Shown piece by piece: positions 38,609 to 48,102 of a stretch of 64,000 nt of DNA. Origin of the DNA: Caldilineaceae bacterium (GTDB taxonomy: Bacteria; Chloroflexota; Anaerolineae; Caldilineales; Caldilineaceae); the NCBI GenBank assembly GCA_958295845.1, contig OY282376.1, positions 1,315,022 through 1,379,021 on the forward strand. The letters are read 5' to 3'. Every line of letters begins with the position of its first letter. Position 1 is the first letter of the stretch. Under the pieces are notes generated by a model. The model worked only from the letters and a program-made list of their open reading frames with translations, searched no databases and was not told where the DNA came from. The translations under genes were made by a program, and so were the position numbers.

Positions 38609-39418
38609 TTACTCCTCTTTCTTCTCGTTATCTTCGGCGTCGTCAGCATCGGCCTCGCTGTCGTCCTTTCTGCCTCTGCCAACCAACCCCTTCAGGTTTT
38701 TCGCAACAGCGTCAACAGCATCGTCAGCCAGATCGCCGACAGCGTCCACAGCGTCTCCTGCCTTGTCAGCAACGGCATCCACCGCGTCGCCGGCCATGTC
38801 GCTTACCGCTTCCGCAGCGTCGCCGGCTATGTCGCTGACAGCCTCGACCGCGTCGCTGGCTACATCGCCCACGGCATCCACAGCCTCACTGGCCGCTTCA
38901 CCGACAGCCTCCACCGCTTCGACCGCCTTGTCGACGAGGTCAGCCTCTTCCTCCGCCTCGACCGTTTCCGCGGCTTCAGCGGGTTCCTCTACCTCGACTA
39001 CCGAGTCAGTCTCAGCCACCGCCGCGACGGCAGCCTCGGCCGCGGCCTCCTCGACGACCTCGGCAGGCGGAGCCTCTTCCTTCTCCTCTTTCAAATACTC
39101 GAAACCGTCACCGCTGATCTTGAGGATCTGCAGGCGGGTCAGAAACTGACGGTGCCCGCGACGGACGCGCACACGCTTCTTCGGGCGATAGCGAAAGACC
39201 AGAATCTTCTCGCCGCGGTGCTGACCTGTAATCCTGGCCGTAACCGACGCACCTTCCACATTCGGCTGGCCGATCTGAAACGCGCCATCGCCGGCCACCA
39301 TCAATACATCATCCAGCACAATGCTCTCGCCGACGTCGCCGGCCAGCTTCTCTACCTCGAGATTATCTCCTGGGGCAACCTTGTACTGCTTACCCCCAGT
39401 TCGCACGACTGCGTACAT
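38609..39418 (-). CDS. rplU: 50S ribosomal protein L21 with 166-residue repeat tail
   Basis: A 269-residue L21. The core (1-103) has [18 protein letters not shown] and [13 protein letters not shown], and matches usual length. Residues 104-168 are acidic and Ala-rich. Residues 169-245 are seven tandem 11-residue units of the form VDAVGDxAxDA, likely an amphipathic helix of the LEA/apolipoprotein type. The last 24 residues are charged ([19 protein letters not shown]). AAAGGAG precedes the ATG at 39418, and a consensus promoter lies about 215 bases upstream, leaving a long leader. Core function certain; tail role unknown. Confidence 0.93.
   Translation of the reverse strand: MYAVVRTGGKQYKVAPGDNLEVEKLAGDVGESIVLDDVLMVAGDGAFQIGQPNVEGASVTARITGQHRGEKILVFRYRPKKRVRVRRGHRQFLTRLQILKISGDGFEYLKEEKEEAPPAEVVEEAAAEAAVAAVAETDSVVEVEEPAEAAETVEAEEEADLVDKAVEAVEAVGEAASEAVDAVGDVASDAVEAVSDIAGDAAEAVSDMAGDAVDAVADKAGDAVDAVGDLADDAVDAVAKNLKGLVGRGRKDDSEADADDAEDNEKKEE
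38684..38914 (-). repeat. Seven 33-bp in-frame repeats in rplU
   Basis: Codes for 11-residue units 169-179, 180-190, 191-201, 202-212, 213-223, 224-234 and 235-245 of L21. The consensus is V(D/E)AV(G/S)D(I/V/L/M)AxDA. The seventh unit is degenerate. Confidence 0.85.
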
Positions 39419-40171
39419 CTTCTTTTCTCCTTTGACCGCGCCCGGAGACCAACTGCTCGGTCCCTCCGGAACTTCGGATAGCGGCTTGCGGGCAATAAAC
39501 GGCATGCGCCCCACCAGCGAGGCGCTTCTGGCACCGCAATTCGGACGATAAATGGGTTGGCATCCTCACTGAAATGCTACCCCCAAAATCAGGGCAGCAG
39601 ACCCTGCGGCAGGCCACCCACACAAAGCAAAAGTATATGACAAGACCCCTGTTCAGCCAAATCCTGACCTGCTTTGGATGGAACGCAGTCCAAAGAGCCG
39701 CTGGCCCGCCAACTCAGCCCCGGCCCTGCATTCTACCAGAGCCTCGGCCACCCTCCCTCCACTTACCACCGACCGCTGCCGCTGCACGGTTGGCCGCCGT
39801 CCAGTACATTTGCGCCCAAAATCTGGATCGCTGCCCCACTTCAACCACAGTTAATCAATCCAACACGAATCCACCCCCCAATCACACATCCCCCCATACT
39901 GAAAATCCATCCAAATCCCGTAAATCCTGATTCAGACAATGCGCCCCCCCTCCTCCAATACGACAGGCACAATATGGCACAGAACCTCTTTCATGTATTA
40001 TAGCTAAACAAATACGCATTAGTTGAAATTTGCCCAACTATTGCACAGATTTTACGTCCCAATCCAGGTTCGTAGGTTCAGCCCGAACTGTGTCATAATC
40101 TCCATTGGATTTCTGAGACCAGCCACAGTCGGGCCTATGACAGCCCCGGCGGCATCCAATGGAGGATATCT
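39419..40171. other. Divergent intergenic region, rplU / crtI-like gene
   Basis: About 753 bases. It contains the rplU leader and promoter, a weak CCACTTACCACCGACCGCTG repeat near 39760, a pyrimidine/C-rich stretch (39850-39960) and an AT-rich patch (39990-40030) ahead of the desaturase gene. No gene seen. Confidence 0.5.
39632..39660 (-). promoter_or_regulatory. Sigma70-type promoter of the rplU operon
   Basis: Minus-strand -35 TTGGCT (39660-39655) and -10 TATACT (39637-39632), 17-base spacer. The leader from about 39625 to 39419 contains GC-rich complementary segments near 39597-39620 (CCTGCCGCAGGGTCTGCTGC), so an autoregulatory leader is possible. Confidence 0.6.
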
Positions 40172-41734
40172 GTGTCGAAGATTACTGTTATCGGCTCCGG
40201 CTTCGGCGGACTGAGCGCCGCCGCCCGCCTCGCCGCCCGCGGCCACCAGGTCGACCTCTTCGAAAAACGCGACAAACTCGGCGGACGCGCCTACGTCTAC
40301 GACATCGACGGCTACCGCTTCGACGGCGGCCCCACCGTCATCACCGCTCCCTGGATCTTCGACGAAATCTGGCAGGCGGCCGGCCGCAGCCGCCAGGACT
40401 ACTTCCAGCTCGTCCCCTGTGACCCCTTCTACCGCATATTCGACCACAATCGGCGGCCCTTCGACGTCAGCGGCGATCACGATGCCATGCTCCTCCAGAT
40501 CGCGCAGCGAAATTCAGTCGATGTCGAGGGTTACAACCAGTTTGTCGCCAAGTCCAAAGAGATCTTCGAAACCGGCATGGCGCTCATTGACCAGCCCTTC
40601 CTCAACCTGTCCGACATGATCAGCGTCGTCCCCGATCTGATCCGCCTGCAAAGCTACCGCAGCGTCTACGGCTTCGTCTCGAAATTCTTCCAGGACGACT
40701 TTCTGCGCTGCTGCTTCTCATTCCAGCCCCTCCTCATCGGCGGCAACCCCCTCACCGCCGCCAGTATCTACGTCCTCATCCACTACCTGGAGCGCGAGTG
40801 GGGCATCCATTACGCCCTAGGCGGGACCGGCGCCATCATCGCCGCCTTCGACCGCCTCCTGCAGGAACTCGGCGTCAAGGTCCACCTCAACGTTGAGGTC
40901 GATCAGATCCTCATCGAGCAGCGCCGTGCCCAGGCCGTCCGCCTCAAGGACGGCTCGATCCACAGGGCCGACGCAGTCGTCTCTAACGCCGACGCAGCCT
41001 GGACCTACCTCAATCTCATCCCAAAAGAAAAGCGGCCCCGCAACAGCGACCGCCGCATCAAAACCAAGAACTACTCCATGTCCCTGTTCGTTATCTACTT
41101 CGGGACCAAGCGCCAGTACCGCGATGTCGGCCTCGCCCACCATAACATCATGATGCACCCAGACTACACCGGGCTGCTGCGCGACATCTTCCGCAACAAA
41201 GACCTGCCGCGCGATTTCTCGCTCTACCTGCACATGCCTACACTGACCGACCCGTCACTCGCGCCCGACGGCGGAGAAGCCTTCTACGTCCTCTCGCCCG
41301 TGCCCCATCTCGGCGCCGACATCGACTGGGAAGAGCAGGCCCAGCCTTATCGCGACGCGATAATGGACTTCCTCGAGCGGAACTACCTGCCCGATCTACA
41401 GGCCAACATCGTCGCCGAACACCGCATCGACCCGCGCCACTTTGAAGGTGCGCTCAACAGCTATCTCGGCTCCGCCTTCTCCATCCAGCCGACCCTGACG
41501 CAGAGCGCCTGGTTCCGGCCTCACAACCGCTCCGAAGACGTAGACAATCTCTTCTTCGTCGGCGCCGGCACCCACCCGGGCGCAGGCGTCCCCGGCGTCG
41601 TCGCTTCGGCGAAGATCGTCGACAACCTCATCGGCGATCCTGTCGCCGCTCGCGCGCCTTCACAGTCTACGCGCCCACTGTCCACTCATACAGCCCCTGC
41701 CGCGCCAGCCGAAACGCCTCCGGCGGGCGGCTGA
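40172..41734 (+). CDS. CrtI-type phytoene desaturase-like FAD oxidoreductase
   Basis: A 520-residue carotenoid-desaturase-family protein. The N-terminal FAD motif is [20 protein letters not shown] followed by [15 protein letters not shown], and the C-terminal FAD motif is [20 protein letters not shown], a CrtI signature. The GTG at 40172 has GGAGG nearby. No phytoene synthase or other carotenoid gene is in the window, so substrate assignment is by family only. The last ~35 residues are Ala/Pro-rich and overlap the opposite M81 gene by 68 bases. Confidence 0.85.
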   Translation: MSKITVIGSGFGGLSAAARLAARGHQVDLFEKRDKLGGRAYVYDIDGYRFDGGPTVITAPWIFDEIWQAAGRSRQDYFQLVPCDPFYRIFDHNRRPFDVSGDHDAMLLQIAQRNSVDVEGYNQFVAKSKEIFETGMALIDQPFLNLSDMISVVPDLIRLQSYRSVYGFVSKFFQDDFLRCCFSFQPLLIGGNPLTAASIYVLIHYLEREWGIHYALGGTGAIIAAFDRLLQELGVKVHLNVEVDQILIEQRRAQAVRLKDGSIHRADAVVSNADAAWTYLNLIPKEKRPRNSDRRIKTKNYSMSLFVIYFGTKRQYRDVGLAHHNIMMHPDYTGLLRDIFRNKDLPRDFSLYLHMPTLTDPSLAPDGGEAFYVLSPVPHLGADIDWEEQAQPYRDAIMDFLERNYLPDLQANIVAEHRIDPRHFEGALNSYLGSAFSIQPTLTQSAWFRPHNRSEDVDNLFFVGAGTHPGAGVPGVVASAKIVDNLIGDPVAARAPSQSTRPLSTHTAPAAPAETPPAGG

Positions 41735-43127
41735 TCGATGTCGCGCCGCCCGAGTCCACTTCGATGATGCGCGCCGAGACCGGTTCGTACGCCGCCCGCG
41801 GCGCAACCGACCCTTTGGCCACGAAGATCTCCTGCTGCTCCGGGATAATTCCTACCGATTGCAGCTGATTGAAGCTCATCGGCGGCGTGCGCCGGCTGTC
41901 CAGCACCAGCAAGCCGCCGCTTGTCGCCAGCACCGCCGTCAGTCCCTGGTCCCAGTCGTGCCCGCCACCGTGCCGGCGTTCCGTCTCGATGAACTTGCCG
42001 TCATTCAGCGTTCGCACCGTCCCCTCCACCGTCAGCGTCGGCCCGTGCTCGTCGTCAACCTTGCCTCCCACCTGCAGCGTCAACTGCGCGCCAATCCCCG
42101 CTTCCGCACAGGCCTCGACCGACTCCGGATCGTACAGGGCCATGACCCAGCCGTTCGCCCCCTGCGCCAGCAGCTCCTCCAATATGAAGGTGGAGTCCCC
42201 CGCGCTGCCGCCGCCAATGTTGTCGCCCATCTCCATCATCGCGACCGGCTTCTCCTCGCTCGCGATCGCCATCTTAACAGCCTCGGCCGGGCCCGGAATC
42301 GTGGGCAGCAGCTCGTCCCGCGTCGACCACATCATGTCGGCCAACCTCTGCGCCTCCCGGTCTGCCAGCGCCTGGTCGCCATCCGCCACCACCACGACGC
42401 ACGGCCCCATCCAGGGCACATCCGCATACTGGTACCCGGCTGCGATGCTCGTCGCCAATATCCCCGGCTGCCGCTCCAACTCGATCGCTGCGTCCATCAC
42501 CGGCTTCATCGGATGCATGTTCGTATTGTGGAACGCAATGTTATAGACAAGCTCCGGCTTGGCGATTCTTGAAACCGGTCGCACCTCCCCACGCACCGTG
42601 CGCGTAAGCAGCTCCGCCGCCTGCAATCCCCGTTCCCGCTGATCGATATGCGGGCACGTCTTGTAGATGATCAGCGCCGTCGCATCCTCCACCAGCTGCG
42701 GCGGTACATTGCCGTGATAGTCATGTGTCACGAACAACGGAAAGTCCGGCCCGACTAGCTCCCGCACCCGCCGCGTCGTCTCGCCGTCCCCCTGCGGGAA
42801 ACCCTCCGCCACCATCGCGCCGTGCAGGCCCAACAACAGCCCGTCCAGCGGCATCGCGCCGCTGATCAACCCCAGCAACTCATCCAGGAGTGTCTCGTAG
42901 GCCTCCGCCTCCACCGCCCCCGCCGGCGTCGCCACCGCCCCAATCAGCGGGACCATCTCGTAGTCGTACGCCTCCGCGCCGGCGATGAATCCCCCGACTT
43001 CGTGAAAAGTCGACCGGTACTGCTCGACGACCTCCCGCCCGCGCACAATACGAAAGTCAGACAACCTCGTCGGGAACGACGCAAACGTGTTGGACTCGTG
43101 ACTCAGTGAAGCGATCCCGATTCGCAT
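41667..43127 (-). CDS. M81-family metallopeptidase (MlrC-like)
   Basis: A 486-residue protein of the microcystinase-C family. [15 protein letters not shown] is the typical start. [31 protein letters not shown] and [13 protein letters not shown] hold conserved His/Asp residues of the metal site, and [16 protein letters not shown] is a conserved C-terminal block. The start at 43127 has good family alignment; the frame is open to 43190. Family members cleave small linear peptides or amides; natural substrate unknown. Convergent with the CrtI-like gene. Confidence 0.85.
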   Translation of the reverse strand: MRIGIASLSHESNTFASFPTRLSDFRIVRGREVVEQYRSTFHEVGGFIAGAEAYDYEMVPLIGAVATPAGAVEAEAYETLLDELLGLISGAMPLDGLLLGLHGAMVAEGFPQGDGETTRRVRELVGPDFPLFVTHDYHGNVPPQLVEDATALIIYKTCPHIDQRERGLQAAELLTRTVRGEVRPVSRIAKPELVYNIAFHNTNMHPMKPVMDAAIELERQPGILATSIAAGYQYADVPWMGPCVVVVADGDQALADREAQRLADMMWSTRDELLPTIPGPAEAVKMAIASEEKPVAMMEMGDNIGGGSAGDSTFILEELLAQGANGWVMALYDPESVEACAEAGIGAQLTLQVGGKVDDEHGPTLTVEGTVRTLNDGKFIETERRHGGGHDWDQGLTAVLATSGGLLVLDSRRTPPMSFNQLQSVGIIPEQQEIFVAKGSVAPRAAYEPVSARIIEVDSGGATSISRPPEAFRLARQGLYEWTVGA

Positions 43128-43237
43128 AGTCAAATCTCCCCTCCATTCTGATTGCTCTGCGGGCCCATCCCACAAAGACGTGTCTCCCAAAACCGGGCCA
43201 ATCCGTGAATTAGGCTAGCAGTGTCAGACGCCCCGTT

Positions 43238-43280
43238 CCACCACTGACCACTATCCACTATCCACCGACCACTGCCGTTC
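43238..43280 (+). repeat. Dispersed CCACTGA/CCACTAT intergenic repeat, copy F
   Basis: Reads ccaccactgaccactatcc-actatccaccgaccactgccg. Same family. Followed by gggcgttcgggccttcggcc, a string shared with the 32.6-kb repeat region. Confidence 0.8.
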
Positions 43281-43486
43281 TGGGCGTTCGGGCCTTCGGC
43301 CCTCTCTTGTGCGGGGGCTGCGCCCCCGCAACGCCCCGCCCTTACTCGCCACCGTGCTTTTTCTTCCCCAGCAAAATGTCTACAGATAGGTGTTTACACC
43401 CCCTCTAGCTGCCTCAACCCACCGACCGCTGACCTCTGCCGTCCGCAATTCACCAAAAACAAGAACTGCCTACCAAAAACCTCTCC

Positions 43487-43602
43487 CCACTATCCACTAT
43501 CCACTATCCACTATCCACTATCCACTGCAGTTCGCAGTTCACTAAAAACTAGAAACTGACTACTAAAAACTTCGCCCCACTGACCACCGACCACTGCCGT
43601 TC
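43487..43602 (+). repeat. Dispersed CCACTAT tandem run, copy G
   Basis: About five to six perfect CCACTAT units (43487-43527), then TGCAGTTCGCAGTTCACT and actaaaaactagaaactgac, and a second short run ctgaccaccgaccactgccg (43578-43602). No CRISPR-like spacers are present. Confidence 0.85.
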
Positions 43603-43646
43603 AGAGAAATAAGACTCCAGGTAATGCTCAGAAGATGCAAAGATTT

Positions 43647-43674
43647 TTGCGGAATTCCTGTACACGAGTATAAT
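43647..43674 (+). promoter_or_regulatory. Sigma70-type promoter of the second ABC operon
   Basis: -35 TTGCGG (43647-43652) and perfect -10 TATAAT (43669-43674), spacer 16. Transcription from about 43681 leaves a long leader to the permease start at 43892. Confidence 0.62.
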
Positions 43675-43891
43675 TGCGCCCAAAGGCAGCGAATCGACAA
43701 GGGCATTATCCGCCCTCTACGCCCGATGCGCAATTCCCTTTGGAAAGCTTCTACAGCCGAACACGTGGAAAGTACGTCCTGATATTTCGTGGCGTTCACT
43801 TTTCGTGTAAGCAAGAGTCGAGCTTGGCTTTGGGGACTTCGCGGAAAGTGATGGAAAGGTCCATTTTTCATCAACAGGAATGGAGGTGAAC

Positions 43892-44866
43892 GTGGCGGTC
43901 GCAGAAACGGGCGCTCCTGCACAAGGCGCAACCAATGGCAGTGCCACCCTGCTCGCCCGCATAGTTGGCGCGCAGACGCCCTTTCAAACTAAGCGGGCAA
44001 TCTGGGGGTATATCTATGCCGCCCCCTGGATTTTGGGTCTGATCATCTTCTGGGGCGGTCCCATCCTTGCATCCTTCTACTTCGGCTTTACAGAATATGC
44101 AGTGATTGGGAGCCCAAAATTCACCGGACTGAGCAACTACATCAGAGCGTTCAGCGGTGACGAACTGTTCTGGCCTTCGCTGGGACGCACCTTTACATTT
44201 GCCGGCCTGTATATACCGTTCGCGGTCGGTGGTGCATTGGTATTGGCAGTCTTGCTCAACCAGAAATTGATGGGCACGACCCTCTTCCGCACGCTTTTCT
44301 TCGTTCCCCACCTGATCCCTGCCGTGGCACTGGCGGTCGTGTGGACCTTCTTGCTGGCCCCGCGAGTCGGACCGGTTAACGAATTCCTGCGCGCAATTGG
44401 CGTCTCCGAACCCCCAGGCTGGCTGGCGTCACGCGACAGCGCACTCGCCTCTGTCACAATGATCAATGTGTGGGCCGCCATGGGCGGCAACACCATGTTG
44501 ATCTTCCTGGCCGGACTGCAAGGCGTGCCGCAGGAACTGTATGACGCGGCCTCGATCGACGGCGGCGGCCCCTTGGCCAAATTCCGCCACGTTACGTTGC
44601 CGATGCTCACGCCCACCATCTTTTTCAACGTCGTTCTGGCCGTGATCGGCGCGCTCAAAGTCTTCACCACGGCCTGGGTCGCCACCCAGGGAGGCCCCTC
44701 CTACGCGACCTGGTTCTTCGCCTTGCACATCTACTTCCAGGCATTCCAGTACTTCCGCCTCGGCTATGGCAGCGCCCTGGCCTGGGTTCTCGCCGCAGTC
44801 TTGCTCTTCTTTACTTGGGTCCAAGTGCGCTATTCACGGCGCTGGGTTCACTACGAGGGCAGCTAG
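43892..44866 (+). CDS. Sugar ABC transporter permease, MalF type (second system)
   Basis: A 324-residue membrane permease with about six hydrophobic segments. The EAA loop is ELYDAASIDGGGPLAKFRHV. The N-terminal ~30 residues are cytoplasmic. A GTG at 43892 is preferred because GGAGG (43882-43886) lies five bases ahead; the alternative ATG at 43880 overlaps that ribosome-binding site. A MalG-type gene begins 11 bases after the stop. This is a CUT1-type importer, distinct from the system at 5-8 kb. Confidence 0.9.
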   Translation: MAVAETGAPAQGATNGSATLLARIVGAQTPFQTKRAIWGYIYAAPWILGLIIFWGGPILASFYFGFTEYAVIGSPKFTGLSNYIRAFSGDELFWPSLGRTFTFAGLYIPFAVGGALVLAVLLNQKLMGTTLFRTLFFVPHLIPAVALAVVWTFLLAPRVGPVNEFLRAIGVSEPPGWLASRDSALASVTMINVWAAMGGNTMLIFLAGLQGVPQELYDAASIDGGGPLAKFRHVTLPMLTPTIFFNVVLAVIGALKVFTTAWVATQGGPSYATWFFALHIYFQAFQYFRLGYGSALAWVLAAVLLFFTWVQVRYSRRWVHYEGS

Positions 44867-44877
44867 GAGACGATTTG

Positions 44878-45783
44878 ATGGCGCAGACGACTTTGTCTCA
44901 GGATCCCCTATCGAAGCAATTTCCTGTTTCCCCGCGGCAGGCATCGCATATATTAGGTCGCGTGCTGACCTACCTGATCATCTTCGCACTGTGCGTCCTG
45001 TTCGGCTATCCGCTCTTCTGGACTGCCATGAGTTCGCTCAAGACGATTCCGGAGATGTTTTCCTTCCCGCCGATTATGATCCCTTCCGTGCCGCAGTGGG
45101 CCAACTACTGGACTGTCCTCAATATCGACTATCCGGTGGGCCGATGGTTCTCAAACTCGGTCTTGATCGTTATTCTCACCTCTTTCGGAACGCTGATCAC
45201 CTCCTCGCTCGTGGCCTATTCATTCGCCCGCTTCCAATACCGCGGTCGCGATGTCCTCTTTATGATCACGCTCTCGACCATGATGCTTCCCGCGCAGGTG
45301 ACCCTAATCCCGCAGTTCGTCCTCTTCTACAAACTGGGCTGGGTCAACACGCACCTTCCCCTTTGGGTTCCCCACTGGTTCGGCGGCGGCGCCTTCGCCA
45401 TCTTTCTGATGCGCCAGTTCTTTCTGACGCTGCCCCTGGATCTTGACGAGGCCGCACTGATCGACGGCGCCGGCTATTTCCGCATCTTCTGGTCGATTCT
45501 GTTGCCACTGTGCAAGCCCGTGCTTGCGACCCTTGCCATCATTACCATCATTGCAAGTTGGAGCGACTTCCTGGGACCGCTCATCTACCTGAACACGCCG
45601 GAGAAGTTCACGGTGTCCGTCGGGCTCCAGTTCTTCAACGCTGTTCCCGAAGTCGGCGGCGAGCCGATGCAACATCTGTTGATGGCCGCCTGCGTCATGT
45701 CGATGGTCCCAATTATTCTTATGTTCTTCTTCGGTCAACGTTTCTTTGTCCAGGGCATTGTCATGTCCGGCATTAAAGGATGA
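44878..45783 (+). CDS. Sugar ABC transporter permease, MalG type (second system)
   Basis: A 301-residue permease. The first TM segment (about 28-50) is followed by FWTAMSSLKTIPEMF, and the EAA loop reads DLDEAALIDGAGYFRIFWSI. The C terminus ends RFFVQGIVMSGIKG, as in MalG relatives. The ATG at 44878 has AGGAGA seven bases ahead; the frame is open to 44815 inside the upstream gene. Together with the upstream permease it forms the channel for the binding protein encoded next. No ATPase gene is nearby. Confidence 0.92.
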   Translation: MAQTTLSQDPLSKQFPVSPRQASHILGRVLTYLIIFALCVLFGYPLFWTAMSSLKTIPEMFSFPPIMIPSVPQWANYWTVLNIDYPVGRWFSNSVLIVILTSFGTLITSSLVAYSFARFQYRGRDVLFMITLSTMMLPAQVTLIPQFVLFYKLGWVNTHLPLWVPHWFGGGAFAIFLMRQFFLTLPLDLDEAALIDGAGYFRIFWSILLPLCKPVLATLAIITIIASWSDFLGPLIYLNTPEKFTVSVGLQFFNAVPEVGGEPMQHLLMAACVMSMVPIILMFFFGQRFFVQGIVMSGIKG

Positions 45784-45934
45784 CCGGCCAACCCAAAAAG
45801 GAGAGTTGCCAGCCAATACAGAAGCCCTCTTCCGTCTGGCCGCAGGCCATACTTCATACCCAATTCAATTTAGTACGAAATAGATGGGAAGGGCATCGGG
45901 CCCTCTCCATCCCATATATTTTCAGGAGAACCGC

Positions 45935-47293
45935 ATGACACAGAAGCAAAATTTCACACGGCGCTCGTTCCTCAAAGGCATGGCGATGACAGGTGCCGGC
46001 GCAGCGCTGGCTGCCTGCGCGGCCCCCGCCGCCCCCGCGGCGACCGATTCCGGCGAAGAGATGCCGGCCGCTGAAGCGGCTATGCTGCGCGTGCAGGCCC
46101 CCGCAGGCAACGGCGCACTCATGCCGCGCGAATTCGCCACCCGCTTTATGGACGAGACAGGTGTCCAGGTCGAAGTCGAAGACACCATCTACGGCGAAAT
46201 CGAAACCAAGACGCAGACCGGCTTCATCTCCGGCACGCTGCAGGATCTGGTCTACGGCCATCACCGCTGGATCTTCATTAACTTCCTCAAGGGAATCTAT
46301 CTCGAAATCGACGACCTGCTGGACTCGGCTCCCCCGGACGACTTCGAGGACTTCTACCCCAGCGTCCTTGAGGGCAACCAGTGGGAAGGCAAGAACTTCA
46401 GCCTGCCCGACGTCGTTCACCCCGGCGGCAACATCGCTGTCAACTACAACAAGACGATGCTGGAAGAAAAAGGATTGCCCGAGCCGCAGATCGATTGGAC
46501 CATCGCCGACTGGACCGAGCTGGCACGCGCCGCAGCCGACCCCGACGCCGGTGTCTTCGGCATCGGCTTCGACAGCATGACCGCTATGCACTACTACAGC
46601 AACGTCTCCCGTTCCTTCGGCGCCCCCGACTCCAACGATTCCTGGATCATGGACGTTGAGGGACGCACGATGTCCTACAACAACGATCTCCATGCCGAGG
46701 TCGCCGAGTGGTACGTCGGCCTCCTCGACGAAAAGGTCGCCTCCCGCGACGCCGATCGCGAAGGTGTCGAGCCCAATCTCTTCGTTGCCGGTTTGGAAGC
46801 CACACACGCCAGCACCGTCGGCATCCTCACCAACAACCAGGCCCGTGTCGGCGACCGCTTCGAAGTCGGCTCCGTGCCTCTGCCCGTCGGCTCCGAAGGC
46901 CGCCAGGGCACCTGCTTCTCCGGCAACCACTGGATGATCAACTCCAACTCCGCATACGTGGACGAAGCCTGGGAACTGGTCAAAGCCTACACTTCCTATG
47001 ACGCCGGTGTCTTCCAGGTGTTGGAATCCAAACGCCAGACCAACGGCCGCAAGTCCGTCTGGACCGATCCGCAGGTCAACGAAGTCAACTTCATGTACGG
47101 CTTCACCGACCAGCTGATCACCGACGGCGTCGAACCCTATCCGATGCCTTGGAACACACGCTTCACCGAGGCCAACAACATCTTCCGCTCCGAACTGAAT
47201 CTGATCTGGGAAGGCGAGGAAACCTTCGCCGAACACGCACCTGAGATTGACCGCAAGACGCAGGCCGTGCTCGACGAACCGCGTCCTGCCTGA
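45935..47293 (+). CDS. Sugar ABC transporter substrate-binding lipoprotein, Tat type (second system)
   Basis: A 452-residue extracellular binding protein. The N terminus has a twin-arginine motif TRRSFLKG and lipobox ALAAC, so it is exported folded by Tat and lipidated. An Ala/Pro-rich linker follows. FATRFMDETGVQVEVEDT is typical of family 1. Unlike the usual order, the binding-protein gene is last, after both permeases. The ATG at 45935 follows AGGAGA. A strong hairpin lies after the stop. Ligand unknown. Confidence 0.9.
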   Translation: MTQKQNFTRRSFLKGMAMTGAGAALAACAAPAAPAATDSGEEMPAAEAAMLRVQAPAGNGALMPREFATRFMDETGVQVEVEDTIYGEIETKTQTGFISGTLQDLVYGHHRWIFINFLKGIYLEIDDLLDSAPPDDFEDFYPSVLEGNQWEGKNFSLPDVVHPGGNIAVNYNKTMLEEKGLPEPQIDWTIADWTELARAAADPDAGVFGIGFDSMTAMHYYSNVSRSFGAPDSNDSWIMDVEGRTMSYNNDLHAEVAEWYVGLLDEKVASRDADREGVEPNLFVAGLEATHASTVGILTNNQARVGDRFEVGSVPLPVGSEGRQGTCFSGNHWMINSNSAYVDEAWELVKAYTSYDAGVFQVLESKRQTNGRKSVWTDPQVNEVNFMYGFTDQLITDGVEPYPMPWNTRFTEANNIFRSELNLIWEGEETFAEHAPEIDRKTQAVLDEPRPA

Positions 47294-47306
47294 TCGGAAA
47301 AAATCT

Positions 47307-47348
47307 GACCGGTGCTCCGATCGCCTCCAAGCCGTCGGATCACCGGTC
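47307..47348 (+). terminator. Hairpin after the second binding-protein gene
   Basis: GACCGGTG-CTCCGA pairs with TCGGAT-CACCGGTC around a 14-base loop, followed by CCCCCTTTAGCTTCCTTTT. It may be a partial terminator or attenuator between the transporter and the redoxin. Confidence 0.55.
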
Positions 47349-47377
47349 CCCCTTTAGCTTCCTTTTAGGAGGAAATC

Positions 47378-47974
47378 ATGGCATTCACTCTCGAACTCGG
47401 CGAGAAGGCACTTGACTTCAAGCTCATCGCCACCGACGGCGAAGTCTATACGCTTGACTGCTTCAATGACGCCGAGACGCTCGTCGTCTTCTTCACCTGC
47501 AACCACTGCCCCTACGTAATCGGCTCTGATGAGGCGACGCGCGCGACAGCCGACAGGTTCGCCTCCAAGGGCGTGAAATTCGTCGGCATCAACTCGAACA
47601 GCGTCCACGTAAACGCTGAAGACGACTTCCGCAACATGGTCGAACGCATGGCCGAGCACAAGTTCCCCTGGGTCTACCTGCGCGACGAGACCCAGGAAGT
47701 CGCCAAAGCCTACGGCGCCCTGCGCACGCCCCACTTCTACGTCTTCAACAAGGACCGTGAACTGGTCTACACCGGCCGCGGCGTCGACAGTCCCCGTGAC
47801 GCAACCCAGGCCACCGTTTTCGACCTCGACCAGGCGTTGGAAGAGCACACCTCCGGCCAGGCCGTCAGCAATACGCTGACCAACCCCATCGGCTGCAACG
47901 TCAAGTGGGCCGGCGAGGATGCCCACTGGATGCCAGCTGACGCCTGCGATCTCGTCCTGCCGCAGCCGGCTTAG
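47378..47974 (+). CDS. Thioredoxin-family redoxin / peroxiredoxin-like protein
   Basis: A 198-residue cytoplasmic redoxin (AhpC/TSA-like, with no signal peptide). [22 protein letters not shown] opens the domain (partly), and the redox motif is FTCNHCPYV, a CxxC in the peroxiredoxin-like subfamily. [18 protein letters not shown] contains the cis-Pro loop. The C-terminal [11 protein letters not shown] adds a third conserved Cys. AGGAGGAAATC precedes the ATG. It follows the Tat-exported binding-protein gene and may be cotranscribed. Confidence 0.87.
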   Translation: MAFTLELGEKALDFKLIATDGEVYTLDCFNDAETLVVFFTCNHCPYVIGSDEATRATADRFASKGVKFVGINSNSVHVNAEDDFRNMVERMAEHKFPWVYLRDETQEVAKAYGALRTPHFYVFNKDRELVYTGRGVDSPRDATQATVFDLDQALEEHTSGQAVSNTLTNPIGCNVKWAGEDAHWMPADACDLVLPQPA

Positions 47975-48102
47975 AACTGCACGCGCTCCTGTTCAAAGGT
48001 GCGCGAGAATTTACCTGCGCGCGGCGCGCGGGCTCTCCACAGATGCGCGCCGCGCGCGACCTCACTATAGGCCTCTCTTCACAATGTAACAGGTGGCACG
48101 CC

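Larger units (their letters stand above)
43128..43891. other. Repeat-rich intergenic region before the second ABC operon
   Basis: About 764 bases. It holds several dispersed-repeat copies, a GC hairpin near 43312-43330 (gcgggggctgcgcccccgc) and a promoter at 43647-43674, followed by a 5-prime leader of roughly 210 bases to the permease start. No gene seen. Confidence 0.6.

Noticed and set aside
43487..43602. CRISPR array
   Set aside because: Units are seven bases in direct tandem without spacers and no cas genes are near.
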